A DNA stretch of 13,445 nucleotides from positions 10,084-23,528 of the forward strand of contig JAHDHM010000011.1 of the NCBI GenBank assembly GCA_020631315.1, in the 5' to 3' direction. Both the position numbers and the translations under genes were made by a program. The notes beneath the pieces were generated by a model that was not told the DNA's origin, made no database searches, and saw only the letters and a list, made by a program, of their open reading frames with translations. The stretch comes from Acidimicrobiales bacterium. GTDB lineage: Bacteria > Actinomycetota > Acidimicrobiia > Acidimicrobiales > Poriferisodaliceae. Each line of letters opens with the position of its first letter. Positions within the stretch are counted from its first letter, which is position 1. Positions 7,738-13,445 of the stretch are shown piece after piece.

Positions 7738-8793
7738 ATGAGCCGTTCACATCCCGTCGCCGACCCCCTGACCCAGCTCGCCGAGGAACTGGCCGACGCC
7801 ATCGACCGCGCCTGGAGCGGCAACTGGACGTCGTCGGAGATCCTGCGCGTCGTCGACCGGTCCTTCGCCGCCCACGTCCGTGCCGCTGCCTGTGCCGGCC
7901 TCGTCGTCGCCCGCCGTCGGCACCCCGCCGAGCGGTCGTCGGCCTGGGTGTCGGATCACGAGCGAACCGTGTCCGGCGCCGCCGATCTCCGGTCGATCAC
8001 GTTCGGCACGCCACACGAGCTGCACGACCTGATCGGTTTCGTGTCTCGCCTGCCACGGATGGTCGACGTCACCGTCCGCCGCGAGATCGACGCTGCGGGG
8101 CCTGATGCCGACGCACGAGTGCTGGCCAAGGTCCGGGCACTGCTGGCCAAGGCAGAGGCGACCACCTTCGAGGGCGAAGCCGATGCCTTCACCGCGAAGG
8201 CGCATGAGCTCATGTCGCGCCATTCGATCGCCACAGCGATGCTCGAGGACCCCGATGAGTCCGCACCGGCGGCGGTGCGCATCTGGCACGAGCGGCCCTA
8301 CGTGAAGGCCCAAGCCTCGCTGCTCGGTGCCATCGCCGAGGCGGCCGGCTGCCGAGCCGTGTACCAACCCGGATTCGAGGTCAGCACCGTGTTCGGCATC
8401 GGCACCGATCTCGACGCGGTCGAGCTGCTCTTCACCTCGTTGCTCGTTCAGTCCGCGGCCGAACTCCGGCTGGCCGAAGCCAGTGGCCCGGTGCATTCGT
8501 CGCGGCGCAAGTCGTTCCGCAACGCCTTTCACCACGGGTACGCCGACCGAGTCGGCTGGCGTCTGCACGAAGTGCGTGAGACCGCACGCCGAGAAGCTGT
8601 CGACGAGACCCCAGGCCTGCACCCGGTGCTCGTCAGTCGAGAACTGGCGGTCGACGACGCGGTCGCCGAGGCGTTCCCGAAGCTCGGGACGATGCGGCGT
8701 TCGGTGTCCAACGGTGTCGGCTACCAGGCAGGCGACGTCGCCGGGCGACGGGCCGACCTGGGTCCGGGAGGTCGCCGGCTCAGTCGGCGCTGA
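7738..8793 (+). CDS. DUF2786 domain-containing protein of unknown function
   Basis: 351 residues from an ATG with GAGGG seven bases upstream. The recognisable part is the DUF2786 module at about 128-166: 'LAKVRALLAKAEATTFEGEA' followed by 'DAFTAKAHELMSRHSI', a short helical segment common in actinobacterial and phage proteins. An Ala/Leu-rich helical N-terminal domain (1-118) precedes it. A mixed C-terminal domain (about 175-351) follows, with a 'RRKSFRNAFHHGYADRVGWRL' block (residues 257-277) that recurs in DUF2786 proteins. No signal peptide, membrane helix or catalytic motif is evident, so it is probably cytoplasmic. The last 14 bases overlap the convergent MFS gene. It sits 44 bases after the TetR gene on the same strand, but there is no stated function for the family and I do not assign one. 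Confidence 0.85.
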   Translation: MSRSHPVADPLTQLAEELADAIDRAWSGNWTSSEILRVVDRSFAAHVRAAACAGLVVARRRHPAERSSAWVSDHERTVSGAADLRSITFGTPHELHDLIGFVSRLPRMVDVTVRREIDAAGPDADARVLAKVRALLAKAEATTFEGEADAFTAKAHELMSRHSIATAMLEDPDESAPAAVRIWHERPYVKAQASLLGAIAEAAGCRAVYQPGFEVSTVFGIGTDLDAVELLFTSLLVQSAAELRLAEASGPVHSSRRKSFRNAFHHGYADRVGWRLHEVRETARREAVDETPGLHPVLVSRELAVDDAVAEAFPKLGTMRRSVSNGVGYQAGDVAGRRADLGPGGRRLSRR

Positions 8794-10096
8794 GCGCTGT
8801 GTCCTCGCCGCTGTGTGCGGCCTCCTCGCTGGCCGGTGTCTCAGGCCGGACGGGTGGCTTCGGCGGTGTGGCGAGCACGAAGAACACCATGCCGACCAGC
8901 GTGATCACCGCGATGATCGTGAAGCCGGTCTCGTAGCTGCCGGTGCGGTCGGCGAGGATGCCGGCCACGAGTGGCCCGAGGCCGGTGCCGAGCATGACCA
9001 GCAGCGAGCTGACGCCCATGATCGCCCCGAAACTGGTCGAGCCGAAGTAGTCGGCGCGCAACGCCTGCATCAGTGGGCCACGAGCGCCCCACGCCAGACC
9101 GTGAAGCACCACGAAGGCCCAGATCATCGCTGCACCGTTCGCGTACGCCAGCAACAGGAGGCCGACCGAGTGGCCGACCATCGCCACGCAGGCGATGAGG
9201 CGCTTGTTGATCCGGTCACCCAGCCAACCACCGATGAACATGCCACCGAGCTGCACGAGCGGGAGTGCCGCGACGATGAAGCTGGCTCGCTGGAGCGTGT
9301 AGCCCTGCTCGGAGGTCAGGTAGAGGGACAGGTGGGCCAGTACGGCGCCCACGACGAACAGTGCGCTCATGTGGCCGAGCGAGATCATCCAGAACGCCCG
9401 GGTCCGCATCGCCTCCTTGGCGGTGAAGTGGACCTCGGTCAGTCCCTCGGCCTTGGGGGCGACCTCACGGTCGACGTGCGCGAGGCCGTCGACCTCGAGC
9501 CCGTAGTCGGACGGCCCTCCTTCGAGCTCGGCAGCCAACCGCCAGCTGAAGACGAAGAAGATCACCGCAGAGATCGCTGCGGTCTCCCGCCAGCCGAGCT
9601 GCTCCATCGACAGCACCACGAGGGGAACGACGACGCCTCCGATGGCGAACCCCATGCCGCTGATCGACAGCGCCTTGGCCCGATGACGCTCGAACCAGCG
9701 CACCACCGAGGTCGTGACCGTCAGGAACCCGGACAGGCTGGAGCCGACCGAGATCAACACGAAAGCCGCGAAGAACTGCCAGAGCTCCTGGACCTGGCTG
9801 AAGGCGAGCAAGCCGATGGTCCCGATGACGGCGCCCACGCGTGCGACGCGCTTGGCGCCGAACCGGTCGAGGGCCCACCCCTGGATGGGCCCGAGCAGTG
9901 CCGACTCGGCCCGGTTCAGGGCGTAACCGGCGGACAACGCCGACTTCGACCAGCCGAAGCTCTTCTCGAGGATCACGGCGTACTGGCCGTACGCCTGCAG
10001 GATCAGCGCGGTGTACACCGCCTGCAGCAACGCGCCGGAACCGACGACCCGCCAGCCGCGGAATCGCCAGTCGACGCTGGGTCGACGTTCGCTCAC
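8780..10096 (-). CDS. MFS transporter, oxalate/formate-antiporter (monocarboxylate) type
   Basis: 438 residues from a GTG at 10096. This GTG overlaps the amidase stop as GTGA, so translation is probably coupled; there is no strong ribosome site of its own. The start 'WRFRGWRVVGSGALLQAVYTAL' and the loop 'GWALDRFGAKRVARVG' (motif A between helices 2 and 3) are typical of the OFA/monocarboxylate branch. Helix 4-5 features are 'GSSLSGFLTVTTSVVRWFERHRAKALSISGMGFAIGG'. A long central cytoplasmic loop with 'LEGGPSDYGLEVDG', and a second motif A-like 'GGWLGDRINKRLIACVAMVG', give the usual 12-helix layout. It would carry small carboxylates or related organic acids across the membrane. Next to an amidase, uptake of an amide substrate or export of the acid product is plausible but unproven. 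The 3' end overlaps the DUF2786 gene by 14 bases, tail to tail. Confidence 0.88.
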   Translation of the reverse strand: MSERRPSVDWRFRGWRVVGSGALLQAVYTALILQAYGQYAVILEKSFGWSKSALSAGYALNRAESALLGPIQGWALDRFGAKRVARVGAVIGTIGLLAFSQVQELWQFFAAFVLISVGSSLSGFLTVTTSVVRWFERHRAKALSISGMGFAIGGVVVPLVVLSMEQLGWRETAAISAVIFFVFSWRLAAELEGGPSDYGLEVDGLAHVDREVAPKAEGLTEVHFTAKEAMRTRAFWMISLGHMSALFVVGAVLAHLSLYLTSEQGYTLQRASFIVAALPLVQLGGMFIGGWLGDRINKRLIACVAMVGHSVGLLLLAYANGAAMIWAFVVLHGLAWGARGPLMQALRADYFGSTSFGAIMGVSSLLVMLGTGLGPLVAGILADRTGSYETGFTIIAVITLVGMVFFVLATPPKPPVRPETPASEEAAHSGEDTALSAD

Positions 10097-11487
10097 CAGC
10101 GGGGATCGATGGGTCTCGGTGCGCCGAAGGCGGCTTCGATGACCTCGGCGACGTCGAGCGCCAGGTCCTCACGTCCGCGGTCGGTGCCGACCTGCACTGC
10201 GGCGGGCATGCCGTCGGGCAGCGCACCTGCGCCGACGACTGCGGCCGGCAGGCCGAGCAGGTTGAACGGCGTGACGTAGCGCAACAGCTCGACGACCTGG
10301 GCTGTCCCGTCCGGAGAGTCGATGTCGAAGCCGTGGGGGAAGGCCGGATGGCACCACACGGGCCCGACGACGATGGGCCAGTCCGCCATGAACTCCGACC
10401 AGGCACGTGCCACCACGTGCCGCTCGGTCAGGGTCGTGATGGCGCTGAGATGATCGGCCTCGGGCCACAGCTCGCGGGCGTTCTCGAGGAACGTGAGCGC
10501 TCCCTCGGACATGACGGTCTCGAGGATCGGGAGCAGGATCGAGGTCTCGCCGACGAGCCACGCGGCCCACAGCCGGGCGCACTCTGCCACGACGGGCGGG
10601 GCGATCTCCTCGACCTCGTAGCCGGCGGCCTCGAGCGCTGCACCGGCACGGCGAACGCTCTCCGCGATGCCCGGATCGGTGGTGCCGCCCTCGGGTTCGG
10701 GAACGAGTGCGACTCGCTTGGCGACCTCGGGCCCACGCATCTCCAGGGGCAGGCTGAAGGGGTCCCGAGGGTGTGGCCCTGCGAGCACCTCGAGACCCAG
10801 GCGCACGTCGGCGACCGTCCGGGCCATCGGTCCGTCCACCGCCATCAGCTGTGCGACGAGCGTGCCGCTGCGTGGTTCGGTCATCGCCGCGCTGGGCACA
10901 CGTCCGAAGCCCGGCTTGATCGACGCGACACCACAGCAGAACGCGGGATTGCGGAGTGAGCCGCCGATGTCGTTGCCGAGTCCGATCGGCGACATGCCCG
11001 ACGCCAGTGAGGAGGCTTCACCGCCGCTGGAACCACCAGCAGTGCGGTCGTGGTGGTGTGGGTTGCGGGTGAGGCCCCGCAACCCACTGTCGGTGTGGAC
11101 GCGCAGCCCGAGGTCGGGCAGGTTGGTCCGGGCGAGGGCGATGGCACCGGCGGCCCGCATGCGCTCGACCACCGGTGCATCGGTGTCGACGACGTTGTGC
11201 TCGTAGGCGACGAGTCCCTCGGTGGTGGCCGAGCCGGCGACGTCGAGGTTCTCCTTGATGGTGAAGGGGACGCCGTGGAGGGGACCGAGCTCGGCGCCGG
11301 CCTGACGTGCCGCGTCGGCTGCGGCTGCGTCGTCGAGTGCCGAGTCGAGCACTGTGGTGACGGCGTTGAGCTTGCCGTTCACGGCGGCGATGCGGTCGAT
11401 GTGTGCCTGGACCACCTCGACGCTGCTCAGTTCGCCTGCGGCGATCGCCGCTGCCTGCTCGCCGGCTGACATCTGCCACGGTTCCAT
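10093..11487 (-). CDS. Amidase-signature family hydrolase (GatA/AtzE/FAAH-like)
   Basis: 464 residues from an ATG with AGGGAGG six bases upstream. The full Ser-cisSer-Lys catalytic set is visible: Lys78 in 'HGVPFTIKENLDVAGSATTE', the cis-Ser at 153 in 'GGSSGGEASSLASG', and the nucleophile Ser177 in 'GNDIGGSLRNPA'. The 24-residue spacing between the two serines and the position of the lysine match GatA numbering. The enzyme hydrolyses a carboxamide to acid plus ammonia or amine in the cytoplasm. GatB and GatC are absent and the C-terminal half diverges, so it is a catabolic amidase rather than part of Glu-tRNA(Gln) amidotransferase. It is the first gene of a pair with the overlapping MFS transporter. 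A weak TANNNT-type -10 (TAGGGT, complement of 11507-11512) lies just upstream without a clear -35. The substrate is not predictable. Confidence 0.92.
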   Translation of the reverse strand: MEPWQMSAGEQAAAIAAGELSSVEVVQAHIDRIAAVNGKLNAVTTVLDSALDDAAAADAARQAGAELGPLHGVPFTIKENLDVAGSATTEGLVAYEHNVVDTDAPVVERMRAAGAIALARTNLPDLGLRVHTDSGLRGLTRNPHHHDRTAGGSSGGEASSLASGMSPIGLGNDIGGSLRNPAFCCGVASIKPGFGRVPSAAMTEPRSGTLVAQLMAVDGPMARTVADVRLGLEVLAGPHPRDPFSLPLEMRGPEVAKRVALVPEPEGGTTDPGIAESVRRAGAALEAAGYEVEEIAPPVVAECARLWAAWLVGETSILLPILETVMSEGALTFLENARELWPEADHLSAITTLTERHVVARAWSEFMADWPIVVGPVWCHPAFPHGFDIDSPDGTAQVVELLRYVTPFNLLGLPAAVVGAGALPDGMPAAVQVGTDRGREDLALDVAEVIEAAFGAPRPIDPRW

Positions 11488-11538
11488 GGAGGACCTCCCT
11501 TCGGCGACCCTACCGGCGCCTCGTTCCCCGAACGCGAT

Positions 11539-11572
11539 CGACGGGAGACCTCATTGCTGAGGCCTCCCGTCG
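11539..11572 (-). terminator. Strong hairpin between the protease and amidase genes
   Basis: Fifteen-base arms at 11539-11553 and 11558-11572 pair with a single A-C mismatch around a four-base loop (TTGC). The outer nine pairs are CGACGGGAG with CTCCCGTCG, and the inner five are CCTCA with TGAGG. It lies 65 bases beyond the protease stop codon and about 50 bases before the amidase start. No T-run follows on either strand. The most likely role is ending the protease transcript; it could also act within an amidase leader if transcription starts further upstream. Confidence 0.6.
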
Positions 11573-11580
11573 GGCGGAGG

Positions 11581-11601
11581 TCGAGCCGCTCGGCGGCTCG
11601 A
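11581..11601 (-). terminator. Second hairpin in the protease 3' region
   Basis: Perfect 9-bp stem TCGAGCCGC (11581-11589) with GCGGCTCGA (11593-11601) and a three-base TCG loop. It lies between the protease stop and the larger hairpin at 11539-11572. A third, weak 6-bp stem (AGCGCC at 11614-11619 with GGCGCT at 11626-11631) sits right after the stop codon. The three stems in a row probably stabilise or end the protease mRNA. Confidence 0.4.
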
Positions 11602-11636
11602 TGTCGATGGATCAGCGCCCGTGTCGGCGCTCAGGA

Positions 11637-12869
11637 TCACGGGCAGAACTCGTGGTCCTCGTCAGCGAAGTCGTCATCGAGGAACGCGTCGGTGCCGAAG
11701 AGTTCGTCGAACTCGGCATCGGTCATCTCGACCCACTCGCCGTCGATCTCGACCAGGAAGCTGTCCTCCCAATCGGTGTCCTCCCAATCGGTGTCCTCCC
11801 AATCGGTGTCCTCCCAATCGGTGTCCTCCCAATCGGTGTCGTCCCACTCGCCGTCACCGAACTCGGCCTCCCACTCGGCCCAGTCGTCGTCGAACATCCC
11901 GTCGTCGCCGTCGAGTTCCGGAGCGTCGGTCGTGGGCGTCCCGGTGATCGGCGTGTCGTCAGCTGGCGACTCCGGTGTCGGGGTCCCGGTGCCAGGGGTA
12001 TCGCCGGTCGGGGTGGCCGTCGAGTCGTCAGATGCCGAACGAATGAAGTCGGTCAGACCCGGCACGTCGGCGTACACGCCGGGGGTGGCGCCGCCGCACT
12101 CGTCGCCCCAGCTGGTGACGCCGGCGAGCTTGGGTGCACCGTCGGTGCCGGTGACCACGAGCGGGCCGCCGCTGTCGCCGTAGCAGGAGTCGGTGCCGGT
12201 GCCACCGGCACATGCTTCCTTGGCGGCGTCGATGCCCATGGTCGAGCAGGCGCCGTCGCTGACCAGTGGCACCTGGGCGGCGAGCAGGGTCTCGGAGCCG
12301 GCTTCGTCGTTCTCGGACAGAGCGCCCCAACCGGTCACGACACCGGTGGTGTTGGCGGCGACGTCGGCGTCGGTGGCGAGGCCGATGGCCTGCACGTTCT
12401 CGTTGAGCTGCAGCGGCTGGGCCAGGGTGATGACGGCGATGTCACCGACCTGGGTCGAGGCGTAGTCGGGGTGCTCCGTCACCGAGGCGACGGCACGGTC
12501 CTGGCCGGAGCTGTCGGTCACGTTGGTGACGCCGGCCCGGATGGTGATGTCGCCGGCGGACATGCCCTCGGTGCAGTGGGCGGCCGTGACGATCTGCGTC
12601 GGGCTGATGATCGAGCCGCCGCAGAAGTGGCCGGCGTTGTCCATCAGTGCGACCTGCCACGGGTGGGCCGAGGCGGTGGTCGCTTCGCCGTTGACGACGG
12701 CGCCACTCGGGGTCGCACCGATGACCATGAGGCCGGCGCCGCTCAGTCCGAGGGCAGCGGCCAGGCCAGCCACGCCGAGCTTGCGGCGACGGGTGGCCTT
12801 GCGGGCGGCACGGCGCTCGGCCCGGTTGCGGCCCGGGATCTCGGTGCTGTGGTTCAGGGGGGTGTTCAT
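11637..12869 (-). CDS. Secreted trypsin-like serine protease (S1) with acidic repeat-bearing C-terminal tail
   Basis: 410 residues from an ATG with AAGGAG eight bases upstream. A long basic n-region (RAERRAARKATRRRKLG, 16-32) and hydrophobic core form an export signal ending PSGA at 57, directly followed by VVNG. The S1 fold then runs to about 277: His98 (TAAHC), Asp143 (GDIAV) and Ser233 (GDSGGP) form the triad. Asp227 sits six residues before the serine, at the chymotrypsin-189 position, with glycines around 'SWGDECGGATPGVY', predicting cleavage after Arg or Lys. Cysteines 83/99, 208/220 and 229/258 match the three usual disulfides. After Arg277 comes a T/P-rich linker (about 283-317) and a very acidic Trp-containing tail (318-410) with five DTDWE repeats and a lone Cys409 next to the end. 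Residues 278-410 contain no Lys or Arg. The tail is not part of any S1 architecture I recognise. The CCTGAAC-type sites and histidine kinase upstream suggest two-component control. Confidence 0.93.
   Translation of the reverse strand: MNTPLNHSTEIPGRNRAERRAARKATRRRKLGVAGLAAALGLSGAGLMVIGATPSGAVVNGEATTASAHPWQVALMDNAGHFCGGSIISPTQIVTAAHCTEGMSAGDITIRAGVTNVTDSSGQDRAVASVTEHPDYASTQVGDIAVITLAQPLQLNENVQAIGLATDADVAANTTGVVTGWGALSENDEAGSETLLAAQVPLVSDGACSTMGIDAAKEACAGGTGTDSCYGDSGGPLVVTGTDGAPKLAGVTSWGDECGGATPGVYADVPGLTDFIRSASDDSTATPTGDTPGTGTPTPESPADDTPITGTPTTDAPELDGDDGMFDDDWAEWEAEFGDGEWDDTDWEDTDWEDTDWEDTDWEDTDWEDSFLVEIDGEWVEMTDAEFDELFGTDAFLDDDFADEDHEFCP
11761..11850. repeat. 15-bp tandem repeat inside the protease gene (five near-identical units plus one degenerate)
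   Basis: The plus-strand unit GTGTCCTCCCAATCG occurs at 11776-11790, 11791-11805, 11806-11820 and 11821-11835 without any difference. A first unit at 11761-11775 differs only in its first base, and a degenerate sixth at 11836-11850 has two changes. On the coding strand each unit specifies five residues of the DTDWE repeat and keeps the frame. The lack of synonymous differences points to recent expansion by slippage. It is not a CRISPR array, since there are no spacers. Confidence 0.95.
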
Positions 12870-12922
12870 CGGATTCGCTCCTTCGTCGAGGTGAACGAGG
12901 AGATCGTCCGAGAACGGACTGT

Positions 12923-12957
12923 CAGGTTCCTGAACGAGCCTGAACGCCGCGTTCAGG
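12923..12957. promoter_or_regulatory. Array of CCTGAAC/GTTCAGG half-sites upstream of the protease gene
   Basis: CCTGAAC occurs at 12929-12935 and again at 12939-12945, exactly 10 bp apart. The second copy is the left half of a perfect 19-bp palindrome (12939-12957) whose right arm ends in GTTCAGG. A partial half-site CAGG (12923-12926) faces the first copy. The array lies 60-90 bases before the protease start codon. Direct repeats one helical turn apart are typical of OmpR/PhoB-class response regulator sites, and a histidine kinase gene lies just upstream. I could not pick out a convincing -10/-35 pair next to it. Confidence 0.55.
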
Positions 12958-12994
12958 ATTCGTCAGCCGAGGGTTTCGGGACCGCAGATCAGGC

Positions 12995-13014
12995 CCCGCA
13001 GGTCAGGCTGCGGG
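12995..13014 (-). terminator. Hairpin over the histidine kinase stop codon
   Basis: CCCGCAG (12995-13001) pairs with CTGCGGG (13008-13014) in a perfect 7-bp stem whose six-base loop contains the stop codon (13003-13005). There is no T-run. It may be a weak terminator or processing stop separating the kinase transcript from the protease promoter. Confidence 0.3.
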
Positions 13015-13445
13015 AAGGGTGACGACGAAGCGGGCGCCGCCGAGTGGGGCGTCCCCGACGTCCACGCGTCCGCCGTGCTGTTCGACCAGCTCGGCGACGA
13101 TGGCGAGGCCGAGGCCGCTGCCGCCCGTGTCTCTTGCCCGCGCGTCGTCGAGGCGCACGAAGCGTTCGAAGATCGAGGCCCGCTGGTCGGCGGGGACGCC
13201 GTTGCCGTCGTCGTCGACGACGAACTGGACCTTGCCATCCGCCTCGACGAGCGACACGCCGACGCGCTCGTCGGCGTGCCGCGCCGCGTTGTCGAGCAGG
13301 TTGAGGATGACCCGGTGCAGCTGGTCGCGGTCACCACGGACCGTTCCTGCGGACACCGCTGAGGTGTCGACTGACCGCCCCATCGTCGTGACGACCTCGA
13401 AGGTCGTCGAGATCGACCACGGGGACGTTCGACGGTCTCGTCGGC
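13003..13445 (-). CDS. Sensor histidine kinase, C-terminal ATP-binding part (cut by window edge; possible frameshift)
   Basis: Only the kinase catalytic domain is in view and the frame is open to the right edge. The motifs appear in the normal order: N box 'LHRVILNLLDNAARHA', G1 box 'VDDDGNGVP', F box 'IFERFVR', G2 box 'GGSGLGLAI', ending 'GGARFVVTLPAA'. This is the ATPase end of a two-component sensor kinase, most like the actinobacterial kinases that pair with OmpR-class regulators. The input, HAMP and phospho-accepting His parts, and the partner regulator, would lie beyond 13445. An ATG at 13383 could start a 126-residue protein, but that would lack the His domain. Upstream of it a kinase-like linker 'VPVVDLDDL' appears in a different frame, so an indel near 13400-13410 is possible. 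The protease gene follows 133 bases downstream, with likely regulator sites between. Confidence 0.8.
   Translation of the reverse strand, partial: RRDRRTSPWSISTTFEVVTTMGRSVDTSAVSAGTVRGDRDQLHRVILNLLDNAARHADERVGVSLVEADGKVQFVVDDDGNGVPADQRASIFERFVRLDDARARDTGGSGLGLAIVAELVEQHGGRVDVGDAPLGGARFVVTLPAA

Noticed and set aside
8327..10279. 650-codon plus-strand frame across the DUF2786 end and the MFS gene
   Set aside because: It overlaps two well-supported genes, has no recognisable domain, and its composition is typical of antisense reading.
11761..11850. CRISPR array
   Set aside because: The units are contiguous 15-mers without spacers and keep the coding frame of the protease.
12785..12824. Tat (twin-arginine) signal in the protease
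   Set aside because: The n-region has runs such as TRRRKLG but lacks the full S/T-R-R-x-F-L-K pattern. A long basic Sec signal explains it as well, so the export route is left open.
11403..13022. 539-codon plus-strand frame with repeated LPIGV units
   Set aside because: The LPIGV repeat is only the complement of the DTDWE repeat. The minus strand encodes a complete S1 protease with triad and signal peptide.

Overview
The window reads as high-GC actinobacterial chromosome. Open frames on the opposite strand are long and uninterrupted, starts are often GTG, and one promoter appears to drive a leaderless mRNA. Codon use and protein style (D/E-rich, A/V-rich) would fit a marine or soil actinobacterium such as Acidimicrobiia (Ilumatobacter-like). 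That placement is an inference from impression, not from a search. I see no tRNA, rRNA, insertion sequence, phage gene or CRISPR array. The region is gene-dense: eight intact genes, one gene open at the left edge, and one truncated by the right edge.

Left part (1-2627): a small FMN-split-barrel protein of the pyridoxamine-phosphate-oxidase type is followed on the same strand by a membrane-anchored diguanylate cyclase. The cyclase has a signal peptide, an unrecognised extracytoplasmic domain, a T/P/A/V-rich stalk, one membrane helix, a GAF-like domain and a GGEEF domain with an RxxD inhibitory site. It converges on the next operon.

Centre (2625-8793): this is an efflux module. A 14-helix (DHA2/EmrB-QacA type) MFS exporter and an RND exporter of the MMPL/HAE3 type form a two-gene operon on the minus strand. 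It is transcribed divergently from a TetR-family repressor with a WHG-type C-terminal domain. The roughly 90-bp divergent intergenic region holds a perfect 15-bp palindrome that contains the -35 boxes of both predicted promoters, plus a second perfect 10-bp inverted repeat around the start of the MFS transcript. The regulator is followed closely by a DUF2786 protein of unknown role.

Right-centre (8780-11487): an amidase-signature hydrolase and an MFS importer-like protein of the oxalate/formate-antiporter group overlap by GTGA and look like an uptake-and-hydrolysis pair. Tandem hairpins separate them from the next gene.

Right end (11637-13445): a secreted trypsin-like serine protease carries a 133-residue, Lys/Arg-free, highly acidic C-terminal extension with five identical DTDWE repeats. 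Upstream lies the C-terminal catalytic part of a sensor histidine kinase. Between them is a set of CCTGAAC/GTTCAGG half-sites, two of them 10 bp apart, which looks like a binding site for an OmpR-type response regulator. The protease may therefore be a target of the neighbouring two-component system. This protease with its tail and its putative control site is the most unusual part of the window.
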